Positions 1-7,552 of a stretch of 64,000 nt of DNA are shown here, piece by piece. Numbering within the stretch: the first letter of the stretch is position 1; each line of letters opens with the position of its first letter. The position numbers were made by a program, and so were the translations under genes. Source of the DNA: Maricaulaceae bacterium EIL42A08 (GTDB taxonomy: Bacteria; Pseudomonadota; Alphaproteobacteria; Caulobacterales; Maricaulaceae); contig JAMZNZ010000006.1 of NCBI GenBank assembly GCA_024178355.1, forward strand, positions 1 through 64,000, in the 5' to 3' direction. Under the pieces are notes generated by a model. The model saw only the letters and a program-made list of their open reading frames with translations, had not been told where the DNA came from and searched no databases.

Positions 1-126
1 CTGCTGCTGGTCGTCGATGACGGCGATGCCGGAGCTGTCATAGCCGCGATATTCCAGACGCTTGAGGCCTTCTAAAAGCCTGTCGCGAACCGGGTTCGAC
101 CCGACAATACCCACGATACCGCACAT
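1..126 (-). CDS. glmS: Glutamine-fructose-6-phosphate aminotransferase, N-terminal fragment
   Basis: This is the first 42 codons of a minus-strand gene that runs off the window edge. The N-terminus starts MCGIVGIVG, where Cys2 becomes the N-terminal nucleophile of the class II glutamine amidotransferase domain after Met removal. It continues with the [15 protein letters not shown] block typical of GlmS. The enzyme makes glucosamine-6-phosphate from fructose-6-phosphate and glutamine, the entry to UDP-GlcNAc for peptidoglycan and LPS. An upstream in-register ATG is ignored because Cys must follow the initiator Met. A run of Gs just upstream on the coding strand serves as ribosome binding site. 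Only the amidotransferase start is visible; the sugar-isomerase domains are outside. Confidence 0.93.
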   Translation of the reverse strand, partial: MCGIVGIVGSNPVRDRLLEGLKRLEYRGYDSSGIAVIDDQQQ

Positions 127-288
127 GCATTCCCCCCTTAAATGTTTTCCCGTATAAAGTGTCCTAATACCAACTTCAAGGTCAACGCTGAGAAGCGCCA
201 TCGAAAATTTCATTTCTCTGTTTAAGGACGGTGTGGGTGTTGGATGTCCTGCTGGCATAATTAGTCAAACATGAATAGAGGTAATAGG

Positions 289-1360
289 ATGCGTTTCGTT
301 TCAATCGTCGGCGCAAGGCCGAATTTCATTAAACTGGCACCTATCGTACGCGAGGCGGCCGGTCGCGGACTTGATCATCGCATCATCAATTCCAATCAAC
401 ACTCTGATGAAGAGATGAACCGGCGTTTTTTTCAGGCTTTATCACTTCCAGAACCAAATTTTATTTGTAAAGCGTTTAATGGTTCGCCGGCAGCACGGTT
501 CGGACGCATGATAGAAACCATAGGCATAGGACTAAATACGATCAGACCGGATATGGTACTAGTATATGGCGACGTAGCAACAACTGCAGCTGGAGCAATA
601 GCAGCGAGGCTCATCAACCTACCAGTCGCCCATTACGGGGCGGGGGTAAGGTCTGGCGATGACAATATGCTGGAAGAATTTAACCGCAAGCTGGTAGACT
701 CAGTCTCAGACCTTCTTCTGACACCCCACGAAAGCTGCGCAAGCAATCTCATCGCTGAGGGGGTATCAGGGCGGCAAATCTTTAATGTTGGAAATTTGTT
801 GGTCGACGCCGCTGAGCTGTTCGATGAAAGATTTGCGGCTGACCAATCATTTGGTAGCCCATACGTGCTTGTCACCCTTCATCGACCGGAAACAGTTGAT
901 GACCCAGACCGGTTTATTACTATTTTTGAAGCGATCTGCGAGGGATGTGAAGGGCTAGATATCGTCTTTCCGATCCATCCAAGAACTGAGCGATTAATCA
1001 ACGAACACCGACTGAATTTGCGCCAAGTCCACAAGTCAGGCCAGGTTCATGCTATCCCCACCACAGGGATACTTTCAAATTATGGGCCTTCAAAAAGGAG
1101 CTGACCTCATCATTACAGACAGTGCATGCCTTAGGGAGGAGGCGCTCATACTTGGTCGCCCATGCCTAACAGTTCGCGAAAGTAGCGAGTGGCCTCTGGA
1201 TCTGAAATTCAATTCAAACCTTATCTCGGGTCACAACCCTAACAAAATAGTTGAAATAGCAAAGCATCTTCGTGCCTTGGATATACGGCCAGACCCACTT
1301 CCAGAGAATTGGGATGGCAAGGCCGCGGAACGGATTTTAGATGCAGTGACCGGCTTTTAG
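289..1360 (+). pseudogene. UDP-N-acetylglucosamine 2-epimerase-like gene, frameshifted
   Basis: The reading frame from ATG 289 (AGAGG about 7 nt upstream) resembles non-hydrolysing UDP-GlcNAc 2-epimerases (WecB/MnaA): VGARPNFIKLAPIV at the N-terminus, YGDVATTAAGAIAA, HYGAGVRSGD, EEFNRKLVDS and LVTLHRPET. It runs out of frame near 1056-1059, a CCCC run. Removing one C restores an unbroken product of about 356 aa that continues PPQGYFQIMGLQKGADLIITDSACLREEA to a stop at 1360. The epimerase signature is also eroded: GG of the usual TDSGG is AC here, and the HVEAG Glu is Gly. The DNA is visibly AT-richer than the rest of the window, suggesting recent acquisition. It may be a decaying pseudogene, a sequencing error in a homopolymer, or a divergent sugar-nucleotide enzyme. 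Confidence 0.7.
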
Positions 1361-1846
1361 GGGGCACTTTTTGCTCGCTTGATTTGCCCAAAGAGCGGAA
1401 GAGCAAACACTTACCCTCGGAACGCGGGTATTCGCTATAATTCCTATTATATCCCACTGCACTTGCGAGGATGATTTTCCGTTATTGGCAGTAGTCTATT
1501 GTCAGATGAGAGCTAGCGCCCCAGTAGTAGCCACGGCACACCTTGATTTTTCTGGGAGTGTTCTACGAGCATCATCTAATGCTTTGCCGGTGCTAGTGAT
1601 ACACAGTGCTCGCATACGCACTCTCTATCTAGCGCGCAACCAACGCTAGCGGAGTCCAGCTGCCGTAACACCTGCAAGCAGGTCAAATCAATTGACTGGC
1701 ATACACTAACCTTCAGAAATCGGACCGCGCCTGCACCGGTCACTTCACCGCGCATCTTTGCCTTAATCGTTCAGTGACACAAAAATTCTGCCTACGCTTC
1801 TGCGCGTTAGGCCCTGGCATTGCGAAGGGGCAACATCCTGGACACC
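1361..1846. other. 486-bp stretch without a recognisable gene
   Basis: No reading frame here looks like a protein, and I see no tRNA, strong terminator or long repeat. Base composition is mixed and less GC-rich than the core genes. Because it lies between a decayed gene and an integrase, it may contain a recombination junction or attachment site. I cannot define core sequences by eye. Confidence 0.5.
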
Positions 1847-2803
1847 TCAGGCAAGTGCGCTACGACGCGTTGAAGATGGCAGCGCTTGCAGACTTGCCCA
1901 GCGGCGACGCTGCAAGTCGCCGGCCTGGGCGTGTTCAACATAGCGAAGCACCATATTCGGGGTGGTCCAGCCACCCGCCTGCATAATGGCTAGCGCATCA
2001 AATCCAGTCACCAACATATCCTGCGCCCCACCAACACGCATGGAGTGAGCTGAGAGCCTTGTCGCGCTCTCCTTAAGGCCGGCTCGGCGTGCCGCCTTTT
2101 TAACAGCGCGCCTAACTGAGCTAGTTTGCAGCGGTGAGCCTGAAGGCACCCGGCGATTGACGGCTCGAAAGACTGGCCCGCGGTTAATGCCTGCTGCCTC
2201 AAGCCAATCGCGCACTCGTTCAGCTGTATCATCTGAAAGCCAGGCGATCCGTCCATCCCCCGCCTGGTCAGACTTTGCCCGTCGGATCAAGACGGATGAG
2301 GCTCCGTCACGTAGATTAAAATCCTCAACTTCCATAGCCACGAGCTCGCATGAGCGTGTGAGGGTGTCGTATCCAACAGATATCAGCGCTGCGTCGCGGT
2401 ATCCCTCCAAATTTGGCGGGCAGGCTTTAAGGATTTTTTGAAGCGTATCGAAGGTTAGCCCTTCAGCCTGACGCGGCCGGCGCGCCTTCAACATAGTCGC
2501 ACGCCGCATTGCTAATCGGACAGAGCTCGCCTTCGTTGGATCGGCAAGATCTCCGTAAACATGAACAAATCGGATCGCTGCAAGTCGGCGCTTTAAGGTG
2601 CTTGGCAGGACCCGCGCAGTTTCGTCAGAGATAAATCGAGCAACAGTTTCGCTGTCGGCGGGATAGGCACTTACGCCCTCGCGATCACACCACGCGCAAA
2701 ATACGACGAGGTCGGACCGGTAGCCCTTGAGGGTCATTTCCGAGAATGCCCCTTCACAGCATACCAGAACTGCATCAACCTTATCATCGATGAAATAACT
2801 CAT
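1847..2803 (-). CDS. Tyrosine recombinase / site-specific integrase
   Basis: This 318-aa protein has the two-part layout of phage-type integrases. An N-terminal SAM-like core-binding domain (about residues 10-100) is followed by a catalytic domain. The visible active-site set is Arg150 (DTLTRSCEL), Lys177 (RRAKSDQ), His253 and Arg256 (SAHSMRVGGA), Trp279 in the usual His/Trp position (AGGWTTPNM) and the nucleophile Tyr288 (LRYVEHA). It would cut and rejoin DNA through a 3'-phosphotyrosine intermediate. It looks intact. Its start codon abuts an inverted repeat and a divergent HTH gene, which suggests shared control. It is the main evidence that the left part of the window is mobile. No excisionase or clear att pair was found. 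Confidence 0.9.
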   Translation of the reverse strand: MSYFIDDKVDAVLVCCEGAFSEMTLKGYRSDLVVFCAWCDREGVSAYPADSETVARFISDETARVLPSTLKRRLAAIRFVHVYGDLADPTKASSVRLAMRRATMLKARRPRQAEGLTFDTLQKILKACPPNLEGYRDAALISVGYDTLTRSCELVAMEVEDFNLRDGASSVLIRRAKSDQAGDGRIAWLSDDTAERVRDWLEAAGINRGPVFRAVNRRVPSGSPLQTSSVRRAVKKAARRAGLKESATRLSAHSMRVGGAQDMLVTGFDALAIMQAGGWTTPNMVLRYVEHAQAGDLQRRRWASLQALPSSTRRSALA

Positions 2804-2822
2804 GTGAGCTATTTTCGCTCAC
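2804..2822. promoter_or_regulatory. Inverted repeat at the integrase start
   Basis: A perfect 6-bp inverted repeat, GTGAGC-N7-GCTCAC, lies immediately upstream of the integrase start codon and ahead of the likely start of the divergent HTH gene. Its position suits an operator for the HTH protein that would control both genes. This is inferred from symmetry and location only. Confidence 0.35.
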
Positions 2823-2839
2823 TAGGGACTTGGTGTAAA

Positions 2840-3097
2840 GTGATTGCGGGCAGTCAAATCCGTTCAGCGAGGGCCATACTTGGTATTTCGTCAGAAGAAT
2901 TGTCTTCCTTGAGTGGGGTTGGTTGGGCAACCATTCGGCGGTTCGAAGAGGTACATGGCATACCGCCATCACGTTCCGGCACATTAGAGCGCGTAAAACA
3001 AACCCTCGAAGCCCAAGGCATTGAGTTTATCGGCGACCCCGAAACGAGCCCCGGCGTCATCCTTCACCGATCAAAACAAAAGCCTGACGACGCTTAA
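2840..3097 (+). CDS. Small helix-turn-helix (Xre-like) regulator
   Basis: The product of about 85 aa contains a compact HTH: IRSARAILGISSEELSSLSGVGWATIRRFEEVHG. This fits the Xre/Cro pattern of small alphaproteobacterial regulators that begin IxGxQIRAARALLG. An in-frame GTG at 2804 would touch the integrase start codon and leave no room for a ribosome binding site. I therefore prefer GTG 2840, which gives VIAGSQIRSARA as the N-terminus and has AGGGA upstream. The C-terminal part (LEAQGIEFIGDPETSPGVILHR) is the typical short tail of this family. Divergence from the integrase suggests a role in controlling the element, but the target is unknown. Confidence 0.75.
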   Translation: MIAGSQIRSARAILGISSEELSSLSGVGWATIRRFEEVHGIPPSRSGTLERVKQTLEAQGIEFIGDPETSPGVILHRSKQKPDDA

Positions 3098-3119
3098 ATG
3101 CGGAGGCCGGTGGCAACGC

Positions 3120-3893
3120 CTACCGCCCCGTCGCATCCTCGACGACACGGTCGATCAGGCCGCGATACTCGTCTGGGGACTTATCCTCTGGCTGGCTTTC
3201 GACCTGATCTTTCGCCGACCTAAAGCCGTCAAGAACCGCACGCATGCGCTTCAAGCCACCCCATATCTCAGTCATAACAACAACAGAGAATAAGACCGCG
3301 GGACCGCTGACCCACTTAAAGAGGGCGGCAAGCGTTGAGAACACGCTAGCCTCTGGATTGAGGGCGATCGCTGGCTCGTGGTTCATGGTCGCGACGAGAG
3401 ACGCCAAGGCGGGTATATCAGCCGCCAGGTCATCGCCCGCGACGGCGACGAAGAAATTGCCTGAGACGAAGAAATAACCCGCGATTTCAGTAAAGGTGGC
3501 GTCAGTGGGCGAGCCATCACTTGCGTCGACAAAGGCCGCAACGGCCCCTGGAGCAAGATACGCCTGAAAGCTTGCGTAAACACCCAACGCGACGGCAGGC
3601 GCAAAGACAGCCGCGACATAGCCCGCCGTGTAAAGCGTACGCCCCCTTAAGACCTTCTCTGCGTGCTCGATATCCCGGTCAAGATTATCGATGAAGCACT
3701 GGCGTCGCTCACAGGGGCGCCCTCGACGCGATCGATGACGGTAATAGCCCATCGCCTCCCCAAGACCGCCACCGAAACGCTCCCGCAGCGCCCACGCGAG
3801 GGGGCCCACACCGAGGAGGGTCACGCCGATCCACGACGCGATCCATAGGCCAGTCCGGGTCACATCTGAGGTCAGGATCGTCTCAAGCATCAT
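3120..3893 (-). CDS. Unrecognised multi-pass membrane protein
   Basis: I do not recognise this 257-aa protein. It has an N-terminal membrane segment (about residues 16-36), a basic, Arg-rich cytoplasmic-looking stretch with two Cys (RGRPCERRQCF, about 58-67), a long hydrophobic region (about 88-122), a further one around 138-155, and one near residues 193-212 before a charged C-terminal tail. Its start (ATGATG, GGAG just upstream) overlaps the end of the upstream 388-aa gene by 11 bp, so the two are almost certainly translated together. Lying next to an integrase and an HTH gene, the pair is probably cargo of the element. A defence or toxin role is possible, but no motif supports one. Confidence 0.6.
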   Translation of the reverse strand: MMLETILTSDVTRTGLWIASWIGVTLLGVGPLAWALRERFGGGLGEAMGYYRHRSRRGRPCERRQCFIDNLDRDIEHAEKVLRGRTLYTAGYVAAVFAPAVALGVYASFQAYLAPGAVAAFVDASDGSPTDATFTEIAGYFFVSGNFFVAVAGDDLAADIPALASLVATMNHEPAIALNPEASVFSTLAALFKWVSGPAVLFSVVVMTEIWGGLKRMRAVLDGFRSAKDQVESQPEDKSPDEYRGLIDRVVEDATGR

Positions 3894-5049
3894 CTCGCTC
3901 CGCAGTTAGGACCGTCGTTGGCGTTGGTGATTGGATGGCGGGCTTCTCACTGCTCTGCGCCGCGAGATCGCTCATGTAACCGCCAGGCCCAGGCGTGTAG
4001 CTCTGCATCGAGGCGATGAGACTTTTATCGTCGTCTGACAGAGCGGCGTCTCCAGACCCGGGACTGATCGATCCAAGGGAAGCAATGAGCTTTGGGTTGA
4101 GGTCGCCTGCTCTAAGGCGGCGGCCGACAAGTTGGCCGTGGCGCTCACCATCCAAGAATGCGCCCAAGATTTTTCCGGGACTGCGGGTGCGAACTGATAA
4201 AAAGCCGAGGCGGTTGGATTGGGTTTGAGCTCTCTGAGGTCGCTCCGCGACATCGTCTGCGCTAAAGAGCGGCTCGTCTCCCCCCTCGAATGTCTCTCGC
4301 AGCCAGGCGTCGGCAGTTTCACTGTCTAGGCCCTGTGAAAGTGTCATGGCATCGTGGCCCTGGTTGGGGATGACCACGCCGGCGCGTACGATAAGGTCGC
4401 CGTCCTCCCTCGATAATTCGACGGCGCGTACGGCACCGTCGTAGCGGAAGCGTTGGTCGAGGAGCGCCCACGCCAAAACCCGCCGCTCGACAATACCCGA
4501 CCCACTCTCCTTTAAATAAACTTGGTAGGCACCGGCGATATCTGTCGTCCGCGCGCTGTTATGATAGTCAACAGCCTCCCGGCCTCCGTAAGCGAAACGG
4601 TAAATGGCCGCCGTCAACATCGCCTCGAAACCTTCGCCCTCTAGGGCATCGAGGGGAAGGTCGAGAACGTCAAGAAGCGTCTCGCGCAAGGCCATCTCGA
4701 TCGCGGAGAGCTGCCAGTGCTCAGTAACGAGACCCTCGAGTTTGGAGAGGGTTTTTAACTCGCCCGCCTCGCCCGCTCCAGCCATGACGGCGTGAAAACG
4801 CTCTGCAAAAGTCCGCGCAAGAGTGTCGGGGCCTTTACTGAGCCCAAGCCGTCGACCGGCAGACGCCTTTAGTCTCCCAAGCCAAGTCTGTGACCGCCCC
4901 CTCCTGACCGCATCTGTGCGCAGGAGACGAAAAGCTTTTGAACGGATTTTTTCGCGCAGCCACTGTGGACGGATAATACCGGCTTTATCGAGCTCACAGA
5001 GACGGCCCGCGAGGCTTTCAAGCCGCTCGCGCCGATTTGTATTCAGCAT
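3883..5049 (-). CDS. Unrecognised 388-aa protein, partner of the membrane protein
   Basis: No family is recognised. The start is ATG 5049 because GAGGGGG lies about 5 nt upstream; an in-frame GTG 18 nt further out lacks this. The N-terminal 80 residues are strongly basic (LREKIRSKAFRLLR, RLKASAGRRLG). A helical middle (about 85-170) follows, then a more beta-rich part that includes RFRYDGAVRAVELSREDGDLIVRAGVVIP. The C-terminus (after about 330) is Ser/Pro-rich and probably disordered. There is no signal peptide or membrane segment. The basic N-terminus could bind nucleic acid or phospholipid head groups. It overlaps the membrane-protein gene by 11 bp, so the products likely act together. Confidence 0.6.
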   Translation of the reverse strand: MLNTNRRERLESLAGRLCELDKAGIIRPQWLREKIRSKAFRLLRTDAVRRGRSQTWLGRLKASAGRRLGLSKGPDTLARTFAERFHAVMAGAGEAGELKTLSKLEGLVTEHWQLSAIEMALRETLLDVLDLPLDALEGEGFEAMLTAAIYRFAYGGREAVDYHNSARTTDIAGAYQVYLKESGSGIVERRVLAWALLDQRFRYDGAVRAVELSREDGDLIVRAGVVIPNQGHDAMTLSQGLDSETADAWLRETFEGGDEPLFSADDVAERPQRAQTQSNRLGFLSVRTRSPGKILGAFLDGERHGQLVGRRLRAGDLNPKLIASLGSISPGSGDAALSDDDKSLIASMQSYTPGPGGYMSDLAAQSSEKPAIQSPTPTTVLTAERDDA

Positions 5050-5340
5050 GCTTCCCCCTCGAAACACAGGCCGCTAGTTTACGCCGCGTTAACTAAACCG
5101 CTTCCCATGGGGCGAAGTCAATGCAATCAATAAATTCCAAGCCTACTCAAAAAGGGCCGCCACACCTACTAACAGCCCATCTAAGAGGAGGTGGCGCGGT
5201 TACGGCGCAGGCTTGGCAAAAAGCCTTGACCGACCCGTTATCGCAGGATTGCCAGGACTTACTTTAGACATGCAACCCATGCACAGCGCACTGGGGTCGT
5301 TCTGTGCCCACTGGCGCTGGAAAAGTTCAGCCGATGGGTC

Positions 5341-5610
5341 TTACTTTAACTCTTTCAGCGTCGCCCGGCCGGAGCGCAGGATCTCGTTGACCTCACGGCG
5401 CATCTCCACGAACTCAGCTGAGTACCAGCCATGTTTGAGGGCATTGGTATTGCCTCTTTGAGCCCCAGACCCCTTGGCACCGCCATGCATGCGGCAGCGC
5501 TTCTTGCCAGACACAGCAGGCGACTTGCATGGGGTGCCGCTGCGGGTTTTTGCGCCACAGCGAGAGCTTTCCATCATGGGCCCCGTATTGCGGGGGTGAT
5601 CGCCTGCCAT
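5341..5610 (-). CDS. HGG-motif small protein (phage/plasmid-associated family)
   Basis: The 89-aa product has a CxxxTRSGTPCKSPAVxGKKRCRMHGG core followed by GSGAQRGNTNALKHGWYS. This pattern is common in short proteins of alphaproteobacterial prophages and integrated elements, often near terminase-type genes. Four Cys/His positions suggest a small zinc-binding fold. I take the ATG at 5610, which lies 3 nt after the stop of the upstream gene; two ATGs at 5574-5577 would give a 78- or 77-aa product. The molecular role is not known to me. It forms a two-gene unit with the next gene. Confidence 0.75.
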   Translation of the reverse strand: MAGDHPRNTGPMMESSRCGAKTRSGTPCKSPAVSGKKRCRMHGGAKGSGAQRGNTNALKHGWYSAEFVEMRREVNEILRSGRATLKELK

Positions 5611-5613
5611 GGA

Positions 5614-6282
5614 TTAGGTGCCCCCGCGTCCGCGACCCGCCTTAACCCTCTCGCCGTCCAGGGGGAGCGGGGCGACGACGTCACCGCTGTCATGTCCGAG
5701 GGCGGCCCGATCAGCTTGCGTCGACGCACCAGCCCCGCCGCGCGAATGGGCGTGCACATCACCGACGATAGCCTGAGCGCCCTTCTCAACGGTAATATGT
5801 TTGACGATGACGGTCTGATCGCGCTTGCCTCTGCGTTTGTCGTATGCGGCAAGCTGCTTTTCGTAGAGGGCCGACATCTTCGCAGCGTGTTTGAGCGCCA
5901 TGTCGCGCCCCTCAAAGCTTTGGCCGGGATACATGGCCCGCCGATGGCACTCCATCGCGGCATTGTGGCTTGCCACCATCTGTACACACAACATCGCCTC
6001 TGCCTCATCGCGAGGGTCCAGACGCGCAAACATAAGAAGCGCCGCATCAATTATTTTAGCCTGCTGCTCCGGCGGGGTACCCTCTGGTATCCACAACGAG
6101 CCTATGACATCGCGAGCGAAGCGGTCTTGAAGCGCCTTCAAATCAGAGCCCAGGGCTCTGCCTTCTGGCCGACGCTCCTGATCACTCTGCGCCCGGGCAC
6201 CCTCGCTAACATCTAACCCAATCACGCCATCCTCATTAAGGCCCGCAATTTTTGGATCGCGGTCAGATTTCGATTGAGCCAT
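5614..6282 (-). CDS. Conserved hypothetical protein of the HGG-protein operon
   Basis: This 222-aa, mostly charged and soluble protein has a middle section (ALLMFARLDPRDEAEAMLCVQMVASHNAAMECHRRA) and a QTVIVKHITVEKGAQAIVGDV segment. I associate these with a conserved alphaproteobacterial gene that sits directly before HGG-motif proteins. There is no signal peptide, membrane segment or catalytic motif. The C-terminus is Gly/Arg/Ala-rich. It ends 3 nt before the next start, so the two are cotranscribed. Function is unknown; a link to mobile elements is likely from context. The plus strand also has a long open frame here, rejected because the minus frame has the family match. Confidence 0.7.
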   Translation of the reverse strand: MAQSKSDRDPKIAGLNEDGVIGLDVSEGARAQSDQERRPEGRALGSDLKALQDRFARDVIGSLWIPEGTPPEQQAKIIDAALLMFARLDPRDEAEAMLCVQMVASHNAAMECHRRAMYPGQSFEGRDMALKHAAKMSALYEKQLAAYDKRRGKRDQTVIVKHITVEKGAQAIVGDVHAHSRGGAGASTQADRAALGHDSGDVVAPLPLDGERVKAGRGRGGT

Positions 6283-6657
6283 GACTTGCCCACCAAGTTA
6301 GAACAAATCACGAATACACCGATTCTCCATCAACGCGTCAGCCCTCGCCGTAGGCGTATAGGGTCCCCATTTAGGCTAAGCGTGTTGACCAGCCTGTGAG
6401 CGATACCTTTTCAAAATCAAAAGACTAGGCAAACACGTCTCATCGCGTGAAGCCTCCAAGTTTACTGTGCATGGGCTCGTTCCTCGGTTTTTGTTATTTC
6501 CCCTCCCCCCACCGACGCCCGATAACGCCAGATGGAGTGCGTCGACCAGTGCCGGTAAGCACCGATCCTTTGATCGGTTGGCGACGATCGCCTCTAATTT
6601 CGTTGGTGACCGACGGCTCGGGTCAGGGTGTTGGCGGAGGCAACGATGCCGTCCTGC
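6283..6657. other. 375-bp intergenic stretch, no gene recognised
   Basis: No convincing coding frame or RNA gene. It contains a short perfect hairpin at 6561-6578 (ACCGATC-CTTT-GATCGGT) without a T-run. That could be a weak terminator for the minus-strand TIGR03643 gene or a relic of the element boundary. Confidence 0.4.
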
Positions 6658-6855
6658 CTAACCCCGCCTTTCATGCTTGGCTTTGCGACCGCTGACGCGC
6701 TTGCGCCACATACGAAAGCTCGACGGTTTCATCTCCCGGCGCATGAGGGCAATGACCTCTGGCTCGGACAGGCCGGTCTGGACTTCAATGGCGTCAAAGC
6801 TGATATCATCCAGCCACGCCATTTCGATGATTTCGCTAACGTCGGCGTCGGTCAT
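6658..6855 (-). CDS. TIGR03643 family (DUF2805-like) protein
   Basis: This 65-aa protein matches a small family spread through marine bacteria: EIIEMAWLDDISFDAIEVQTGLSEPEVIALMRREMKPSSFRMWRKRVSGRKAKH. The order is an acidic helical start, an HTH-like LSEPEVIALMRRE segment and a very basic end. The fold suggests DNA or RNA contact, but no function has been shown to my knowledge. GGAGTAGGGG precedes the ATG. It begins 9 nt after the stop of the PepSY gene, so the two are probably one transcript. Confidence 0.85.
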   Translation of the reverse strand: MTDADVSEIIEMAWLDDISFDAIEVQTGLSEPEVIALMRREMKPSSFRMWRKRVSGRKAKHERRG

Positions 6856-6864
6856 GCATCGCCC

Positions 6865-7410
6865 CTACTCCGCTGCGGCAGCCTTCGCTGCGCGCCGCTT
6901 TTTGCGTTGATAGTGCTTGATATAGGGCTCGAAGAACATCCAGATACCGGTTAGCCACAAGAAGAGCAGCACCACGCCCACGGGCAGGAAGATAAAGGTC
7001 TTCACCCAGTCGGCAAAAAAGCTGCCGTCATGGATCTGCTCAAACAGGTCCGAGCGCCGGTACTCCAGCGACAACACCTCCAGCGTGGTCATGTCGATCT
7101 GGGCCTCCCAGCGATTGGGGGCAATGAATTTGATGACACCGCGGTCTGACTTCACATCGATGCGGTCAAACTGATCCCAGGCGGTGATTTCCAGCTCTTC
7201 GATCGCGGCGGCGGCCTCATAAAGCTGCGCCAGCGTAACGTCGGGTGGCCCGTCCACGGCGATAGCGCTGCGCTGGGTGGGCGGCTGGATCCAGTCGACA
7301 TCCTTTTTGAGCATCAAGAACAGCCCGGCGATAATGATAACGCCGAGCGGCAGCATCAGGATGGGGGAGCCCCAGTGGTGAATGTCGCGGATAAGCTTGT
7401 TGATTTTCAT
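6865..7410 (-). CDS. PepSY-type membrane protein
   Basis: The product is about 181 aa if it starts at ATG 7410 (MKINKLIRDIHHWGSPILMLPLG). The RxxHHW-type start leads straight into the first membrane segment (about residues 15-35). A PepSY-like periplasmic domain follows, containing YEAAAAIEELEITAWDQFDRIDVKSDRG. A second membrane segment lies near 138-160 and the tail is very basic (YQRKKRRAAKAAAAE). Such proteins resemble reduced versions of the PepSY-TM proteins linked to iron or siderophore reduction. The substrate is not evident here. A longer N-terminus to 7536 is open but overlaps the divergent gene's leader and has no family support. Confidence 0.75.
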   Translation of the reverse strand: MKINKLIRDIHHWGSPILMLPLGVIIIAGLFLMLKKDVDWIQPPTQRSAIAVDGPPDVTLAQLYEAAAAIEELEITAWDQFDRIDVKSDRGVIKFIAPNRWEAQIDMTTLEVLSLEYRRSDLFEQIHDGSFFADWVKTFIFLPVGVVLLFLWLTGIWMFFEPYIKHYQRKKRRAAKAAAAE

Positions 7411-7552
7411 GCCGCCCATCGTCGCCAGAGGCTCGCCACGGTCAAGCGACAAACCCTCAGGAAAATTGAGCCTTTTCGTCGCGCCAGACTTCTTTTTTCT
7501 CACAAAGAGCGTAGGGTCTTTACCAACATTGACCACCAGGGGCTGTTTTGTG

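Noticed and set aside
3120-5049. Assignment of the unknown pair to a named defence system
   Set aside because: No nuclease, TIR, protease, NTPase or known effector motif is visible; naming a system would be a guess.
5431-6216. 261-codon open frame on the plus strand
   Set aside because: The opposite strand carries the conserved hypothetical gene and HGG protein, with a matching operon layout; the plus frame has no family features.
6447-6695. 82-codon plus-strand frame in the intergenic stretch
   Set aside because: No ribosome site, unusual composition and overlap with the end of the TIGR03643 gene; no conserved pattern.
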